DNA from: Pantoea sp. GD03673
GTDB lineage: Bacteria; Pseudomonadota; Gammaproteobacteria; Enterobacterales; Enterobacteriaceae
Length of the DNA stretch: 64,000 nt
Reading direction: 5' to 3'
Assembly: GCF_029844725.1 (NCBI RefSeq)
Contig: NZ_JAOCKJ010000001.1
Span: 558,001-622,000, forward strand
Within the stretch, counting starts at the first letter, position 1. Each line of letters starts with the position of its first letter. Position numbers and translations under genes: made by a program. The notes under the pieces were generated by a model. It saw only the letters and a list, made by a program, of their open reading frames with translations, made no database searches and was not told the DNA's origin. Shown piece by piece: positions 9,621 through 20,203 of this stretch.

Positions 9621-9649
9621 AAAAACCGACGGAGAAGCCGTCGGTTTTT
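9621..9649 (-). terminator. Intrinsic terminator after mepM
   Basis: A 7-bp GC stem (CCGACGG/CCGTCGG) has A5 on one side and T5 on the other, so it works in both directions. It lies 21 bp after the mepM stop. Confidence 0.92.
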
Positions 9650-9670
9650 ACGCGATTTGACGAAATTCGC

Positions 9671-11002
9671 TTACTTCAGACCCAGCTGAGGCAGCCAGGA
9701 TTTAACCTGTGCCATGTAATCACTGCGATCTTTGCCGGTCAGACCTTCCATACGCGGCAGTTTCGCCGTTAAGGGGTTAACCGCCTGGTTATTAATCCAG
9801 ATTTCGAAGTGCAGATGCGGTCCGGTAGAGCGCCCGGTGTTACCTGACAGCCCGATACGATCGCCGCGCTTCACTTTCTGACCCGGCTTCACCAGCACTT
9901 TTTTCATGTGCATGTAGCGCGTCATGTACTGACGGCCATGACGGATAGCAACGTAGTTACCGGCGGCACCGCCATTTTTCGCCACGACAATCTCACCATC
10001 ACCCACCGCCAGTACTGGCGTACCAATCGGCAGCGCAAAGTCGACGCCTTTGTGCGGCGCAATGCGACCGGTTACCGGATTAAGACGACGCGGGTTAAAG
10101 TTGGAGGAGACACGATACTGCTTAACCGTCGGGAAGCGCATAAAACCGCGTGCCAGACCGGAGCCGTTGCGATCGTAGAACTTGCCATCTTCAGCGCGGA
10201 AAGCGTAATAATCTTTACCCCCGCTGCGCAGGCGCACGCCCAGTAACTGACTCTGCGCGCTCTTGCCATCCAGCATTTCACGTGACATCAGCACGCTGAA
10301 CTGGTCGCCTGCACGCAGCTTACGGAAGTCCATCTGCCACTGCATCGCTTTGATAACGGCGTTTGCTTCAGCCCCGCTCAACCCCGCCCGCATGGCGCTG
10401 GCGGCGAAACTGCCGCGCACTTCGCCCTGCATCACGCTGTTGCGCCACTCACCCTTCTGCATCTCCGTATCCATTTTAAAGCCACCTGCGGGGGTGCGCT
10501 CATAGGTACGGGTTTCGCGGCGGGAGATTTCCCAGGTCAGGGTTTTCAGCCCCCCATCATCATCCAGTGTCCAGCTCAGCTGCTGACCAACCTGCAGATT
10601 GCGCAGATCGCGGTCGCTCACCACCAGCGCATTAATGTCGCTGATGTCGATGCCATACTGATTCAGCGCACTGCTCAGGGTATCGCCGGATGAAATGGTA
10701 TAGTCGTGAACCCCTGCCGTTTCTGGCACGGCGGTGTCGACATCATCCGCAGGCAGCTCTTCGTCCGGTTCCGGTGTGCTCTGATCGATCGGCTCACTGG
10801 CTTCCGGCAGCAGCGTGCGGAGCGTGTTCTTATCCAGCTCAATGTTTTTAACGATGGGCGTCACATCATCCGTGGGATGATAAACGTAAGGCCGCCAGAC
10901 AGCGACGGCCAGAGTGACTACAGTTAAAGAACCCAGCATTACGCGGTGGGGGCGCGGCAAATTATTAAATGCGAGGGCGACAGAGCGGGCTATCTGCTGC
11001 AC
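9671..11002 (-). CDS. mepM: Murein DD-endopeptidase MepM
   Basis: MepM cleaves D-Ala-mDAP crosslinks in peptidoglycan to allow insertion of new material. The 443-residue protein (E. coli 440) has an N-terminal membrane anchor (about residues 20-40, VMLGSLTVVTLAVAVW). A LysM-like glycan-binding domain follows (about 97-145, YTISSGDTLSSALNQYGI). The C-terminal M23 peptidase domain (about 310-405) carries zinc-ligand motifs HKGVDFALP and GPHLHFEIW. The start MQQIARSVALAFNNLPRPHR is identical to E. coli. Adjacent to znuA as in E. coli, with a 13-bp gap, so co-transcription with znuA is likely. Confidence 0.97.
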   Translation of the reverse strand: MQQIARSVALAFNNLPRPHRVMLGSLTVVTLAVAVWRPYVYHPTDDVTPIVKNIELDKNTLRTLLPEASEPIDQSTPEPDEELPADDVDTAVPETAGVHDYTISSGDTLSSALNQYGIDISDINALVVSDRDLRNLQVGQQLSWTLDDDGGLKTLTWEISRRETRTYERTPAGGFKMDTEMQKGEWRNSVMQGEVRGSFAASAMRAGLSGAEANAVIKAMQWQMDFRKLRAGDQFSVLMSREMLDGKSAQSQLLGVRLRSGGKDYYAFRAEDGKFYDRNGSGLARGFMRFPTVKQYRVSSNFNPRRLNPVTGRIAPHKGVDFALPIGTPVLAVGDGEIVVAKNGGAAGNYVAIRHGRQYMTRYMHMKKVLVKPGQKVKRGDRIGLSGNTGRSTGPHLHFEIWINNQAVNPLTAKLPRMEGLTGKDRSDYMAQVKSWLPQLGLK

Positions 11003-11015
11003 TTTTACCTATTCC

Positions 11016-11963
11016 TCATGCTCCATTCAGGCAGCTTTCATACTGGCTCGACAGTTGTGAGAGGAATTTCACGTAGCTGTCTTTGGCTAAGCTGATGTCT
11101 GTGCCCAGGGGGTCGAGCGTGCCTTTACGCACCTGCGTTCCGCGGGAGACAGCATCGATGACTGCTGGCCTGAATTGTGGCTCAGCAAAGACGCAGACCG
11201 CCTTTTGCTCAACCAACTGTGTTCGTATCTGGTGTAAACGCTGCGCGCCCGGTTGAATTTCAGGATTGACGGTAAAATGCCCGGCGGGCGAAAGACCGTA
11301 GTGCTTTTCAAAGTACGTGTAAGCGTCGTGAAAAACGAAATATCCTTTATTTCTGACCGGAGCAAGTTGTGCGCTAACGCGTTTGTCCGTGTCCGCCAAA
11401 GCTACCTCAAACTGCTGGAGGTTGGCGTCAAGTTTGGCTTTATCTTGCGGCATAAGTTCCAATAATTTTCCATGGATTGCAACCGCGGTCTTACGCGCAA
11501 TCTCTGGCGACAACCACAGGTGCATATTAAACTCGCCATGGTGATGGTGATGCGCATCTGCGTCATGTTCTTCGGATTTATCCGCTGCGTGCTCGTCTTC
11601 ATCTTCACCACCGCTAATCAATAGCGGTTTTACCCCGTCGATGTTTACCATGGCGAGGTTTTTTTGGGCGGGAAGTTCAGCTGCCGACTTCGCCATAAAG
11701 GCTTCCATTTCAGGCCCGACCCAGACGACTAAGTCCGCGTTTTTTAAACGTTTTGCATCAGATGGGCGCAGAGCGTAATCGTGTTCTGACGCCCCGTCCG
11801 GCAGCAGCACCTCAACCGGTGTGATGCCATCTGCAATGGCTGCGGCGATAAACCCGACCGGTTTTAGTGAAGCCACTACATTCGCCTGAGCAGGAAGGGT
11901 TAATAAAGCTGAAACTGATAAAGCAGTTAAGGCGAAAATTGCGCCCTTTTTATTATGTAACAT
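11016..11963 (-). CDS. znuA: High-affinity zinc ABC transporter, periplasmic binding protein ZnuA
   Basis: ZnuA captures Zn2+ in the periplasm and delivers it to ZnuB. The 315-residue protein has a signal peptide ([16 protein letters not shown]) and then [19 protein letters not shown] charged His-rich loop at about residues 125-147 ([12 protein letters not shown]) is typical of ZnuA. Family motifs [18 protein letters not shown] and [16 protein letters not shown] are present. It diverges from znuCB across a Zur box. E. coli ZnuA is 310 residues; the extra length is in the His/acid loop. Confidence 0.97.
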   Translation of the reverse strand: MLHNKKGAIFALTALSVSALLTLPAQANVVASLKPVGFIAAAIADGITPVEVLLPDGASEHDYALRPSDAKRLKNADLVVWVGPEMEAFMAKSAAELPAQKNLAMVNIDGVKPLLISGGEDEDEHAADKSEEHDADAHHHHHGEFNMHLWLSPEIARKTAVAIHGKLLELMPQDKAKLDANLQQFEVALADTDKRVSAQLAPVRNKGYFVFHDAYTYFEKHYGLSPAGHFTVNPEIQPGAQRLHQIRTQLVEQKAVCVFAEPQFRPAVIDAVSRGTQVRKGTLDPLGTDISLAKDSYVKFLSQLSSQYESCLNGA

Positions 11964-11993
11964 ATTGCGTCATTCCATCGTGACCGTGAGGTG

Positions 11994-12014
11994 GAATGTG
12001 ATATTATAACATTC
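11994..12014. promoter_or_regulatory. Zur box in the znuA-znuC divergent promoter
   Basis: The 21-bp near-palindrome GAATGTGATA-T-TATAACATTC pairs at nine of ten positions and matches the enterobacterial Zur operator (GAAATGTTATANTATCACATTTC on the other strand). It sits 31 bp from the znuA start and 27 bp from the znuC start, so one operator can repress both under zinc sufficiency. Confidence 0.92.
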
Positions 12015-12040
12015 GAAATTCTGTGCAACCTGTAAATACT

Positions 12041-12796
12041 ATGACCTCACTTGTCACACTCGATAACGTTTCGATAAAATTTAACCAGCGCAACGTGTTA
12101 TCCGGCGTCAGCCTGGCGTTGCAACCCGGCCGCATCCTCACCCTGCTCGGTCCCAACGGTGCCGGAAAATCGACGCTGGTGCGTGTGGTGCTCGGCCTGC
12201 TCGCCCCCTCGACCGGTTCCGTTCAGCGTGAACCAGGTCTGCGTATTGGTTATGTGCCACAGAAGCTGCACATCGACCCTACCCTGCCGGTGACCGTTGA
12301 ACGCTTTATGCGTCTCACCCGTGGCAGTAAAAACGCGGAAATTATGCCTGCGCTGAAACGCGTTCAGGCGGGTCATCTGCTCAACTCTCCACTGCAAAAG
12401 CTCTCCGGCGGAGAAACGCAGCGTGTGCTGCTGGCGCGCGCCCTGCTGAATCATCCTCAATTGCTGGTGCTGGATGAACCGACGCAGGGTGTGGATGTGA
12501 ACGGTCAGGTTGCCCTCTATGACCTGATCAACCAGTTACGCGTCGAACTGAACTGCGGCGTGCTGATGGTTTCCCACGATCTGCATCTGGTGATGGCTAA
12601 AACCGACGAAGTGTTGTGCCTCAATCATCACATCTGCTGTTCGGGCACACCGGAAGCGGTCTCCCAGCATCCCGAATTTATCGCGATGTTTGGCCCGCGC
12701 GGCGCGAAAGAGCTGGCGATCTACCGTCATCATCATAATCATCGTCACGATCTTCAGGGACGTATTGTTTTACGCAAAGGACAGGGTTCATCATGA
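12041..12796 (+). CDS. znuC: Zinc ABC transporter ATP-binding protein ZnuC
   Basis: ZnuC powers zinc import through ZnuB. The 251-residue protein equals E. coli ZnuC in length. It has the Walker A motif GPNGAGKST, signature [15 protein letters not shown], Walker [13 protein letters not shown] and switch His in MVSHDLHL. The His-rich tail ([18 protein letters not shown]) is also found in E. coli and is a family feature. The start at 12041 ([11 protein letters not shown]) follows homology; a Met at 12023 lies within the promoter. It overlaps znuB by 4 bp. Confidence 0.97.
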   Translation: MTSLVTLDNVSIKFNQRNVLSGVSLALQPGRILTLLGPNGAGKSTLVRVVLGLLAPSTGSVQREPGLRIGYVPQKLHIDPTLPVTVERFMRLTRGSKNAEIMPALKRVQAGHLLNSPLQKLSGGETQRVLLARALLNHPQLLVLDEPTQGVDVNGQVALYDLINQLRVELNCGVLMVSHDLHLVMAKTDEVLCLNHHICCSGTPEAVSQHPEFIAMFGPRGAKELAIYRHHHNHRHDLQGRIVLRKGQGSS

Positions 12797-13578
12797 TTGA
12801 GTTGTTATTACCGGGCTGGATAGGCGGTGTGATGTTAGCGCTGGCTGCCGGTCCGCTGGGTTCGTTTGTCGTCTGGCGTAAGATGTCCTACTTTGGCGAT
12901 ACCCTGGCACATGCCTCTCTGCTCGGCGTAGCGTTTGGCCTGCTGCTGAACGTGAACCCCTACTACGCGGTGATTCTGGTGACGGTCTGCCTGGCGCTGG
13001 GTCTGGTCTGGCTGGAGCGTCGCCCGCATCTGGCGATTGATACGCTGCTGGGGATTATGGCGCACAGCGCACTGTCGCTGGGCCTGGTGGTGGTCAGCCT
13101 GATGAAAAACGTCCGTGTTGATCTGATGGCGTACCTGTTTGGCGATCTGCTCGCGGTCACGCCAGACGACCTCTGGATGATGGGCGGCGGCGTGGTAATT
13201 GTGCTGCTGGTGATGGCGTGGCAGTGGCGTTCGCTGCTGTCGATGACCATCAGCCCGGAACTGGCGCAGGTGGATGGCGTCAATATCCAGCGAACCCGAC
13301 TGATTCTGATGCTGGTCACGGCGCTGACTATCGGCGTGGCGATGAAGTTTGTGGGTGCGCTGATCATCACCTCACTGCTGATCATCCCTGCCGCCACCGC
13401 ACGCCGTTTTGTGCGCTCGCCGGAAGGCATGGCGGCGGTTGCCGTGGTCATCGGGGTCATCGCCGTAACCGGCGGTCTCACCTTCTCTGCGTTTTACGAC
13501 ACGCCTGCCGGGCCATCGGTGGTGCTCTGCGCCGCCATCCTGTTTATCATCAGCATGGTTCGCAAACCGGCCCTGTAA
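12793..13578 (+). CDS. znuB: Zinc ABC transporter permease ZnuB
   Basis: This inner membrane permease of the ZnuABC zinc importer has 261 residues and about 7-8 membrane helices and belongs to the ABC-3 metal permease family. Typical segments are [28 protein letters not shown] and [21 protein letters not shown]. It is translationally coupled to znuC by an ATGA overlap. Its stop codon abuts the convergent ruvB stop with no spacer between them, leaving no room for a terminator between the two genes. Confidence 0.97.
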   Translation: MIELLLPGWIGGVMLALAAGPLGSFVVWRKMSYFGDTLAHASLLGVAFGLLLNVNPYYAVILVTVCLALGLVWLERRPHLAIDTLLGIMAHSALSLGLVVVSLMKNVRVDLMAYLFGDLLAVTPDDLWMMGGGVVIVLLVMAWQWRSLLSMTISPELAQVDGVNIQRTRLILMLVTALTIGVAMKFVGALIITSLLIIPAATARRFVRSPEGMAAVAVVIGVIAVTGGLTFSAFYDTPAGPSVVLCAAILFIISMVRKPAL

Positions 13579-14583
13579 TTACTCTTCGCGGGTGATGCCG
13601 AAGTGCCGGTAAGCATGCTGCGTGGCCAGACGGCCACGCGGTGTGCGCTGAATAAAGCCCTGCTGAATCAGGAAAGGCTCGATCACATCTTCGATGGTTT
13701 CGCGCTCTTCACCAATGGCGGCAGCCAGGTTATCCAGCCCCACCGGTCCACCCATAAACTTGTCGATGATCGCCAGCAGCAGTTTACGGTCCATATAATC
13801 GAACCCTTCGCTGTCCACGTTAAGCATATCCAGTGCGCTACAGGAAACCTCGCCGCTCATCTCACCATTCGCCCGTACTTCTGCAAAGTCACGCACCCGG
13901 CGCAGCAGGCGGTTGGCGATACGCGGTGTGCCACGCGCACGACGGGCAATCTCTAACGCACCTTCGTCACTCAGCGTCAGCCCCAGGCAGGCGGCGCTTC
14001 GGCCCACAATGTGCTGCAGATCTTTAACCTGATAGAACTCCAGACGCTGCACAATGCCAAAGCGATCGCGCAGCGGCGAGGTCAGTGAGCCTGCCCGCGT
14101 GGTCGCGCCAATCAGGGTAAACGGCGGCAGATCGAGCTTAATTGAGCGCGCTGCAGGTCCTTCACCAATCATGATATCCAGCTGATAATCTTCCATTGCC
14201 GGATAGAGAACTTCTTCCACCACGGGTGAGAGGCGGTGGATCTCGTCGATAAACAGCACGTCATGCGGTTCAAGGTTGGTCAGCATTGCCGCCAGATCGC
14301 CCGCCTTCTCCAGCACCGGACCCGAGGTAGTACGCAGATTGACGCCCATCTCGTTGGCCACAATGTTCGCCAGCGTGGTTTTACCCAGACCTGGCGGCCC
14401 GAAGATCAGCAGATGATCCAGCGCATCGCCTCGCAGCTGCGCGGCCTTGATGAAAATCTCCATCTGCTCACGCACCTGTGGCTGACCGACATACTCGGTC
14501 AGCATCTTCGGGCGAATGGCGCGGTCGATTATCTCTTCTTCGTTAATACTGGCAGCGGAGACCAGGCGGTCGGCTTCTATCAT
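13579..14583 (-). CDS. ruvB: Holliday junction branch migration helicase RuvB
   Basis: RuvB is the AAA+ motor that, with RuvA, drives branch migration of Holliday junctions in recombinational repair. The 334-residue protein has Walker [10 protein letters not shown], Walker [10 protein letters not shown], sensor [18 protein letters not shown] and a C-terminal winged helix ([17 protein letters not shown]). It follows ruvA with an 8-bp gap in one operon that is presumably SOS-controlled through the LexA box at 15259. Confidence 0.98.
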   Translation of the reverse strand: MIEADRLVSAASINEEEIIDRAIRPKMLTEYVGQPQVREQMEIFIKAAQLRGDALDHLLIFGPPGLGKTTLANIVANEMGVNLRTTSGPVLEKAGDLAAMLTNLEPHDVLFIDEIHRLSPVVEEVLYPAMEDYQLDIMIGEGPAARSIKLDLPPFTLIGATTRAGSLTSPLRDRFGIVQRLEFYQVKDLQHIVGRSAACLGLTLSDEGALEIARRARGTPRIANRLLRRVRDFAEVRANGEMSGEVSCSALDMLNVDSEGFDYMDRKLLLAIIDKFMGGPVGLDNLAAAIGEERETIEDVIEPFLIQQGFIQRTPRGRLATQHAYRHFGITREE

Positions 14584-14591
14584 GACTTACC

Positions 14592-15206
14592 TCAAATGGC
14601 GGCGCGGAGCGCTTCGCGGATCAGGGTTTCACAATCCGCATCCGGTCGACCGACTTTACTGATCATACGGCTCGCTTCCTGCGGTTTATAACCCAGTGAT
14701 ACCAGCGCTGCAACCGCTTCGGATTCCGCGTCGTTGCTTTCCGGCTCCGCGCTCGGTGTGGTGAGCGTAAAGGCCGACTCGCCGCCAAACAGGTCGCCAT
14801 GCATGCCTTTGAAGCGGTCCTTCATCTCGACGACCAGACGCTCGGCGGTCTTTTTGCCCACGCCGGGTAATTTCACCAGTGACGCGATCTCTTCTTTTTC
14901 TACTGCGGTAACAAACTGCTGTGCAGACATGCCGGACAGGATAGCCAGCGCCAGCTTGGGTCCGACGCCATTGACTTTAATCAGCTCGCGGAACAGTGCG
15001 CGCTCCTGCTTGCTGTTAAAACCAAACAGCAGCTGAGCGTCTTCGCGCACCACAAAGTGAGTGAAAATCACCGCTTCGTGCTGAAGTTCAGGTAACTCAT
15101 AAAAACAGGTCATGGGCATGTGAATTTCATAGCCTACGCCGTGTGCCTCAAGCAGCACCAGTGGCGGCTGCTTTTCCAGAATGTTGCCCCGTAAACGACC
15201 TATCAC
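14592..15206 (-). CDS. ruvA: Holliday junction binding protein RuvA
   Basis: RuvA tetramers bind the four-way junction and load RuvB hexamers. The 204-residue protein has an N-terminal OB fold ([28 protein letters not shown]), two helix-hairpin-helix motifs ([19 protein letters not shown] and [19 protein letters not shown]) and a C-terminal RuvB-contacting domain after an acidic linker. It is the first gene of ruvAB; a LexA box lies 53 bp before the ATG. Confidence 0.98.
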   Translation of the reverse strand: MIGRLRGNILEKQPPLVLLEAHGVGYEIHMPMTCFYELPELQHEAVIFTHFVVREDAQLLFGFNSKQERALFRELIKVNGVGPKLALAILSGMSAQQFVTAVEKEEIASLVKLPGVGKKTAERLVVEMKDRFKGMHGDLFGGESAFTLTTPSAEPESNDAESEAVAALVSLGYKPQEASRMISKVGRPDADCETLIREALRAAI

Positions 15207-15251
15207 CTGAATGCTTCCTTAACTAACGAATGTGGCGGATTTTATAACATA

Positions 15252-15278
15252 AAAAAGGCTGGATGAATATCCAGCCTG
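15252..15278 (-). promoter_or_regulatory. LexA box of ruvAB that also forms the ruvC terminator stem
   Basis: CTGG-ATGAATAT-CCAG (15259-15274) has the CTG(N10)CAG form of LexA boxes and is close to the known E. coli ruvA box (CTGGATATCTATCCAG). The same bases, extended to AGGCTGGAT/ATCCAGCCT and followed on the minus strand by TTTTTT, form an intrinsic terminator 23 bp after the ruvC stop. The two roles on one element are read from sequence; that both operate is inference. Confidence 0.8.
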
Positions 15279-15300
15279 AGCGTGAGACCTGAGCGATGCC

Positions 15301-15828
15301 CTAACCTGAGCGCAACCGTCCGCGCGTCAGCACCAGCTTGCTGTCGCTCATTCGCGCTGCGTTCTGCGCCACGTGACAGTGCGTTATCGCAATTGCCAGC
15401 GCATCGGCGGCATCCGCCTGCGGGTTTGCCGGTAACTTCAGCAGGGTCCGTACCATGTGCTGCACCTGGCTTTTCTCGGCGCTGCCGATGCCAACCACCG
15501 TCTGTTTAACCTGACGGGCGGCGTACTCAAACACCGGCAGATCGTGGTTAACCGCAGCAACAATCGCCGCACCGCGCGCCTGGCCCAGCTTCAGCGCTGA
15601 GTCAGCATTCTTCGCCATAAACACCTGTTCGATGGCGAAGAAGTCGGGTGAAAACTGCGTGATGATTTCGCAGACGCCCGCATAAATCAGCTTAAGACGG
15701 GCGGGTAACTCAGTAGTGTTGGTGCGGATACAGCCGCTGCCCAGATAGGTGAGCTGGCGGCCGGTCTGACGAATAACACCATAACCGGTGATGCGTGAGC
15801 CGGGATCGATACCCAGAATAATCGACAT
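15301..15828 (-). CDS. ruvC: Crossover junction endodeoxyribonuclease RuvC
   Basis: RuvC resolves Holliday junctions by paired nicks. The 175-residue protein has the first catalytic Asp in [15 protein letters not shown], the second acidic residue in FFAIEQVFM and the last pair in [15 protein letters not shown]. The start at 15828 was chosen over a longer frame (to 15924) by homology ([10 protein letters not shown]), since the extension runs into yebC. It follows yebC by 37 bp and is separated from ruvAB by a terminator, as in E. coli. Confidence 0.97.
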   Translation of the reverse strand: MSIILGIDPGSRITGYGVIRQTGRQLTYLGSGCIRTNTTELPARLKLIYAGVCEIITQFSPDFFAIEQVFMAKNADSALKLGQARGAAIVAAVNHDLPVFEYAARQVKQTVVGIGSAEKSQVQHMVRTLLKLPANPQADAADALAIAITHCHVAQNAARMSDSKLVLTRGRLRSG

Positions 15829-15865
15829 TACGCCTCTCCGGTTAGCGGGGTGACAGCAGACGCCA

Positions 15866-16609
15866 TTACAGCGTTTCCGCCACCTCATCGGAGATCTCAC
15901 CGTTGTGATAAACCTCCTGCACATCGTCGCAATCTTCCAGCATGTCGATCAGACGCAGCAGTTTTGGTGCGGTTTCCGCATCCATTTCCGCTTTGGTGGT
16001 CGGGATCATTGCCACTTCTGCGGTGTCCGCTTTCAGGCCAACGGCTTCCAGTGCATCACGCACGGCACCCATCTCTTCCCATGCGGTGAAGACATCTATT
16101 GCACCGTCATCATAGCTGACAACGTCTTCTGCACCGGCTTCCAGTGCCGCTTCCATCACTGCGTCTTCATCCTGACCCGGCGCATAGGAGATGACGCCTT
16201 TCTTGTTGAACAGGTAAGCCACAGAGCCGTCGGTGCCGAGGTTGCCGCCGGTTTTGGTGAAGGCGTGACGCACTTCGCCCACGGTACGGTTACGGTTGTC
16301 GCTCAGGCATTCAATCATGATGGCTGAACCACCCGGACCGTAACCTTCATAAATGATGGTTTCCATGTTGGCGTTGTCATCGCCGCCCACGCCGCGTGCG
16401 ATAGCGCGATCCATGGTGTCACGCGTCATGTTGTTGGCCAGCGCTTTATCCATAGCTGCACGCAGACGCGGGTTTGAACCCGGATCGCCGCCACCCAGTT
16501 TGGCCGCCGTCACCAGTTCACGGATGATTTTGGTGAAGATTTTGCCACGCTTGGCGTCCTGCGCCGCCTTACGGTGTTTGGTGTTTGCCCACTTACTGTG
16601 TCCTGCCAT
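15866..16609 (-). CDS. yebC: YebC/TACO1 family protein, translation factor or transcriptional regulator
   Basis: The 247-residue protein starts [27 protein letters not shown], the family signature, and aligns with E. coli YebC (246). Members have been described both as DNA-binding regulators and as factors that relieve ribosome stalling at proline runs; which applies here cannot be told from sequence. The acidic C-terminal domain ([22 protein letters not shown]) is intact. It is upstream of ruvC in the conserved cluster. Confidence 0.95.
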   Translation of the reverse strand: MAGHSKWANTKHRKAAQDAKRGKIFTKIIRELVTAAKLGGGDPGSNPRLRAAMDKALANNMTRDTMDRAIARGVGGDDNANMETIIYEGYGPGGSAIMIECLSDNRNRTVGEVRHAFTKTGGNLGTDGSVAYLFNKKGVISYAPGQDEDAVMEAALEAGAEDVVSYDDGAIDVFTAWEEMGAVRDALEAVGLKADTAEVAMIPTTKAEMDAETAPKLLRLIDMLEDCDDVQEVYHNGEISDEVAETL

Positions 16610-16891
16610 TTTACATTTCTCCGATCTTTTACAGGGTGCAGACTATCCTGGCTGCGCGCTTGTTAACCGTCCATGCTCATACAGGTGAGTGACAACCTGA
16701 ATGCCCAAAGGCGAGCGTTGCGCATCATCCTTACGTACTCATGTACGCAGGCGATTTCACGCTGACGGTGAACAATTTCGTGGCGAGGATGACGCCTGAC
16801 TGTTCAATAGGTTGGTGTAGTCCTGTTAAAACTCACCAGATTCATAAAATTTAATCCATTCGCCGCCGGAATACCGGGCGATGGCGAGCAT
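16610..16891. repeat. nudB-yebC intergenic region with a candidate interspersed repeat
   Basis: The region is 282 bp with no gene. Around 16719-16795 a partly self-complementary element is visible: left end GCGCATCATCC, right end GAGGATGACGCC (near inverted copies), and a small CGTAC-TCA-TGTACG hairpin inside. The form suggests a short intergenic repeat, but it does not match ERIC or REP consensus sequences that I know. Only one copy occurs in this window. Confidence 0.35.
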
Positions 16892-17323
16892 TCAGATAAA
16901 TTCTTCAATTGCCTGGCGGTTACTCCATGATCGGGTTAATGCTGCAGCGTCAGCGGGTGACAGCCAGCGAAACGCCAGATGCTCGGTCAGCGTGATATCA
17001 CGCTCTTCCGGCAGTTGCAGGCGAAACCAGTGCTCGTGGTTGTGGGTAACACCCGGTGCATAGCGGTGGCGGAAATGGGGGAAGATTTCAAAGTCAATCT
17101 GACGCTGACAATCTTCGATCTCCAGCCGCTCAGCCAGCACATCAATGCCGACCTCTTCATTCACCTCACGGTACGCGGTCGCCAGCGGTGACTCTCCCGC
17201 TTCCAGGCTGCCGGTCACCGACTGCCAGAATGCAGGATCGTCACGTCGCTGCAGCATCAACACCCGGCCAGTATCACGCGCCGAAATCACAACCAGCACG
17301 GAAACCGGGTGTTTATAGCCCAT
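16892..17323 (-). CDS. nudB: Dihydroneopterin triphosphate diphosphatase NudB
   Basis: NudB removes pyrophosphate from 7,8-dihydroneopterin triphosphate, the second step of folate synthesis. The 143-residue protein has the Nudix box as GSLEAGESPLATAYREVNEE followed by VGI, fitting GX5EX7REUXEEXGU. It aligns with E. coli NudB (LMLQRRDDPAFWQSVTG, HRYAPGVTHNHEHWF, RSWSNRQAIEEF). Its ATG overlaps the aspS stop by one base (TAATG), so the two are translationally coupled. Confidence 0.95.
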   Translation of the reverse strand: MGYKHPVSVLVVISARDTGRVLMLQRRDDPAFWQSVTGSLEAGESPLATAYREVNEEVGIDVLAERLEIEDCQRQIDFEIFPHFRHRYAPGVTHNHEHWFRLQLPEERDITLTEHLAFRWLSPADAAALTRSWSNRQAIEEFI

Positions 17324-19101
17324 TATTTATTCTCAGGCTTTTCTTTTTTAACGACCTGAATGCCAAGCTCCAGCAGTGAAGCCGGATTGGCTTCGCTTGG
17401 TGCTTCGGTCATCATGCAGGCTGCCGCCGTGGTTTTCGGGAACGCGATAACATCACGAATGTTATCGGTGCCGGTCAGCAGCATGGTCAGGCGATCCAGA
17501 CCAAAGGCCAGACCCGCATGGGGAGGAGTACCGAACTTCAGCGCATCCAGCAGGAAGCCAAACTTCTCGCGCTGCTCATGCTCTTCAATACCCAGAATGC
17601 TGAACACCGTCTGCTGCATTTTGCCGTTGTGGATACGCACTGAACCGCCGCCCACTTCATAACCGTTAATGACCATGTCATAGGCATTCGCCACTGCACG
17701 GGTTGGTTCGGCCGCCAGCTCGTCTGCGCTCATCTCTTTTGGCGCTGTGAACGGATGGTGCATCGCGGCCAGACCGCCTTCCTCGTCCTCTTCGAACATC
17801 GGGAAGTCGATCACCCACAGTGGTGCCCAGGCGTTCTCATCGGTGATGTTCAGCTCGCGGCCGACTTTCAGGCGCAGCGCACCCAATGCGTCAGCGACCA
17901 CTTTGGCACGGTCGGCACCAAAGAAGATGATGTCGCCATCCTGTGCGCCGGTACGGTTCAGAATCTCTTCAACGATCTCCGCGTTCAGGAACTTGGCAAT
18001 CGGGCTTTGCACGCCTTCCAGACTGTCGGCACGCACGTTAACTTTCATCCACGCCAGCCCTTTCGCGCCGTAAATCTCGACGAACTTGCCATATTCATCA
18101 ATCTGCTTACGGCTTAGCTGGGCACCGGTTGGCACGCGAAGCGCCGCAACACGGCCTTTTTCATCGTTGGCCGGGCCAGAGAAGACCTGAAACTCCACGT
18201 TTTTCAGCAGGTCGCCAACGTCCACCAGCTCCATCGGGTTACGCAGATCCGGTTTATCAGAACCGTAGCGATGCATCGCTTCCGCAAAGGTCATCTGCGG
18301 GAACGCGCCGAGATCAACACCCTGCACGTCCTGCCACAGATTGCGGATTAAACGCTCCATGATTTCCCGCACCTGTGGGGCGGTCATAAAGGAGGTTTCC
18401 ACATCGATCTGGGTAAACTCTGGCTGGCGATCGGCACGTAAATCTTCATCGCGGAAGCATTTTACGATCTGATAGTAGCGGTCAAAACCGGACATCATCA
18501 GTAACTGTTTGAACAGCTGAGGCGACTGCGGCAGCGCATAGAATTTGCCTTTGTGAACCCGGCTTGGCACCAGATAGTCACGCGCGCCTTCCGGGGTCGC
18601 TTTAGTCAGCATCGGGGTTTCGATATCCAGGAAACCTTCGTCATCCATGAAGCGACGGACAAAGCTGGTGATTTTTGCGCGGGTTTTCAGACGGGTTACC
18701 ATCTCAGGGCGACGCAGATCCAGATAGCGGTATTTCAGGCGCGCTTCTTCGCTGTTGGTCTGATTCGAGTCCAGAGGCAGAGGCTCAGAACGGTTGATGA
18801 TGGTCAGCGCCTGGGCAAACACTTCGACCTCGCCGGTCGCCATGTCGCTGTTTTTGTTCTTCTCATCACGCGCACGCACAGTACCGGTGATCTGGATGCA
18901 GAATTCGTTACGCAGTTCAGAAGCCAGCTTGAAGACGTCCTGACGATCGGGATCAAAAAATACCTGCACGATGCCTTCACGGTCGCGCATGTCGATAAAA
19001 ATCAAACTGCCCAGATCGCGACGGCGGTTTACCCAGCCGCAAAGCGTGACTTGCTGACCCACATGAGACAGATTGAGCTGTCCGCAATATTCTGTACGCA
19101 T
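17323..19101 (-). CDS. aspS: Aspartate-tRNA ligase AspS
   Basis: AspS charges tRNA-Asp. The 592-residue class II synthetase has the N-terminal anticodon-binding OB fold ([24 protein letters not shown]), motif 2 ([20 protein letters not shown]), the GAD insertion domain typical of bacterial AspRS, and motif 3 ([13 protein letters not shown]). It is slightly longer than E. coli AspS (590). First gene of aspS-nudB; divergent from yecE. Confidence 0.98.
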   Translation of the reverse strand: MRTEYCGQLNLSHVGQQVTLCGWVNRRRDLGSLIFIDMRDREGIVQVFFDPDRQDVFKLASELRNEFCIQITGTVRARDEKNKNSDMATGEVEVFAQALTIINRSEPLPLDSNQTNSEEARLKYRYLDLRRPEMVTRLKTRAKITSFVRRFMDDEGFLDIETPMLTKATPEGARDYLVPSRVHKGKFYALPQSPQLFKQLLMMSGFDRYYQIVKCFRDEDLRADRQPEFTQIDVETSFMTAPQVREIMERLIRNLWQDVQGVDLGAFPQMTFAEAMHRYGSDKPDLRNPMELVDVGDLLKNVEFQVFSGPANDEKGRVAALRVPTGAQLSRKQIDEYGKFVEIYGAKGLAWMKVNVRADSLEGVQSPIAKFLNAEIVEEILNRTGAQDGDIIFFGADRAKVVADALGALRLKVGRELNITDENAWAPLWVIDFPMFEEDEEGGLAAMHHPFTAPKEMSADELAAEPTRAVANAYDMVINGYEVGGGSVRIHNGKMQQTVFSILGIEEHEQREKFGFLLDALKFGTPPHAGLAFGLDRLTMLLTGTDNIRDVIAFPKTTAAACMMTEAPSEANPASLLELGIQVVKKEKPENK

Positions 19102-19312
19102 AACACTATCCTTTTAACTTTGCCGCTGCAGCTGACAGCATCCGGCCGCGTTACCTGATGCGATGCTGTCGCAAAAATGGCGGCCATTATAATGGAAAAA
19201 GCCAGACAGGATAAGCAGATCAGCGCCAAAGCGCCGATTTCCTGTGTGCATTTGCCCCCCAGCCGGACCCTGGCGGATAATGGAATCTCTTAACCTGCAG
19301 CCAGGAGCGCAC

Positions 19313-20134
19313 GTGACACTTCGTATTGGCCTGCCCCAGTGGGGGCATTCACACTGGAAACGCTGGGGTATCGAAAGCCTGGCGGACTATGCCCGCTACT
19401 TTCACTGCGTAGAGGGAAATACCACGCTCTATGCGCTGCCGAATGCGGATACGGTGATGCGCTGGCGCGACATGACGCATGAGGCATTTCGCTTCTGCTT
19501 TAAATTCCCTAACACCATCAGCCATCAGGCGGCGCTGCAGCACAGCGACGACCTGCTGACCGATTTCCTGCGCCTGATGGAGCCGCTGGCCGACCGCATC
19601 GGTCAGTACTGGCTACAGCTGCCTGCCAGTTTCTCCCCGACGCAGCTGGACGACCTGTGGCGTTTTCTGGATAGCCTGCCGCGCCGTTTTCATTATGGCG
19701 TCGAAGTGCGCCATCCGGCTTTTTTTGCTAAAGGCGAGGCTGAGCGGTCACTGAATCGGGGCCTGCTGGCACGTGGCATCAATCGCGTGATGCTCGACAG
19801 CCGCCCGGTTCACGCCTCCACCTCACAAAGCCCGGCCGCGCTGGTTGCGCGTTCCCAGAAGCCGAAAGTGCCGCCGCATGCCCTGCGAACCGGCTCGCAG
19901 CCAATGGTGCGCTTTATCGGCAGCGACAGCGTGGAAGAGAGCGTGCCGCTGTTTCAAATCTGGCGCAGCAAACTGGCTGAGTGGCAGCAACAGGGCGACG
20001 TCATGCTGTTTGTGCACACGCCCGACATGGGCCAGGTTTTTCCGCTGGTGCAGGCGCTGTGGCCGCAGTTGCAGGAGATCGACCCCACTATCGGCAACGG
20101 ACCGGACTGGCCGCAACAGACGTCACTGTTTTGA
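19313..20134 (+). CDS. yecE: DUF72 family protein YecE
   Basis: This 273-residue TIM-barrel-like DUF72 protein is of unknown function and aligns closely with E. coli YecE (272): IGLPQWGHSHWKRWG, VEGNTTLYALPNADTVMRW, FCFKFPNTISHQAAL, YGVEVRHPAFF, LDSRPVHA. I place the start at GTG 19313 because AGGAG lies five bases upstream and the length then matches the family; the upstream ATG at 19280 lacks a ribosome site. It is followed by yecN in the same direction. Confidence 0.92.
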   Translation: MTLRIGLPQWGHSHWKRWGIESLADYARYFHCVEGNTTLYALPNADTVMRWRDMTHEAFRFCFKFPNTISHQAALQHSDDLLTDFLRLMEPLADRIGQYWLQLPASFSPTQLDDLWRFLDSLPRRFHYGVEVRHPAFFAKGEAERSLNRGLLARGINRVMLDSRPVHASTSQSPAALVARSQKPKVPPHALRTGSQPMVRFIGSDSVEESVPLFQIWRSKLAEWQQQGDVMLFVHTPDMGQVFPLVQALWPQLQEIDPTIGNGPDWPQQTSLF

Positions 20135-20203
20135 TTGCTTTGCAGGACAGCGGGCTGCACGCCCGTTAGAATAGACCCATTTTGGACAGTCGCTGGAGTG
20201 GCT

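Noticed and set aside
12720..12760. His-rich C-terminus of ZnuC, at first sight a cloning tag or low-complexity artefact
   Set aside because: The same tail is present in E. coli ZnuC, and the His loop in ZnuA is also a normal family feature.
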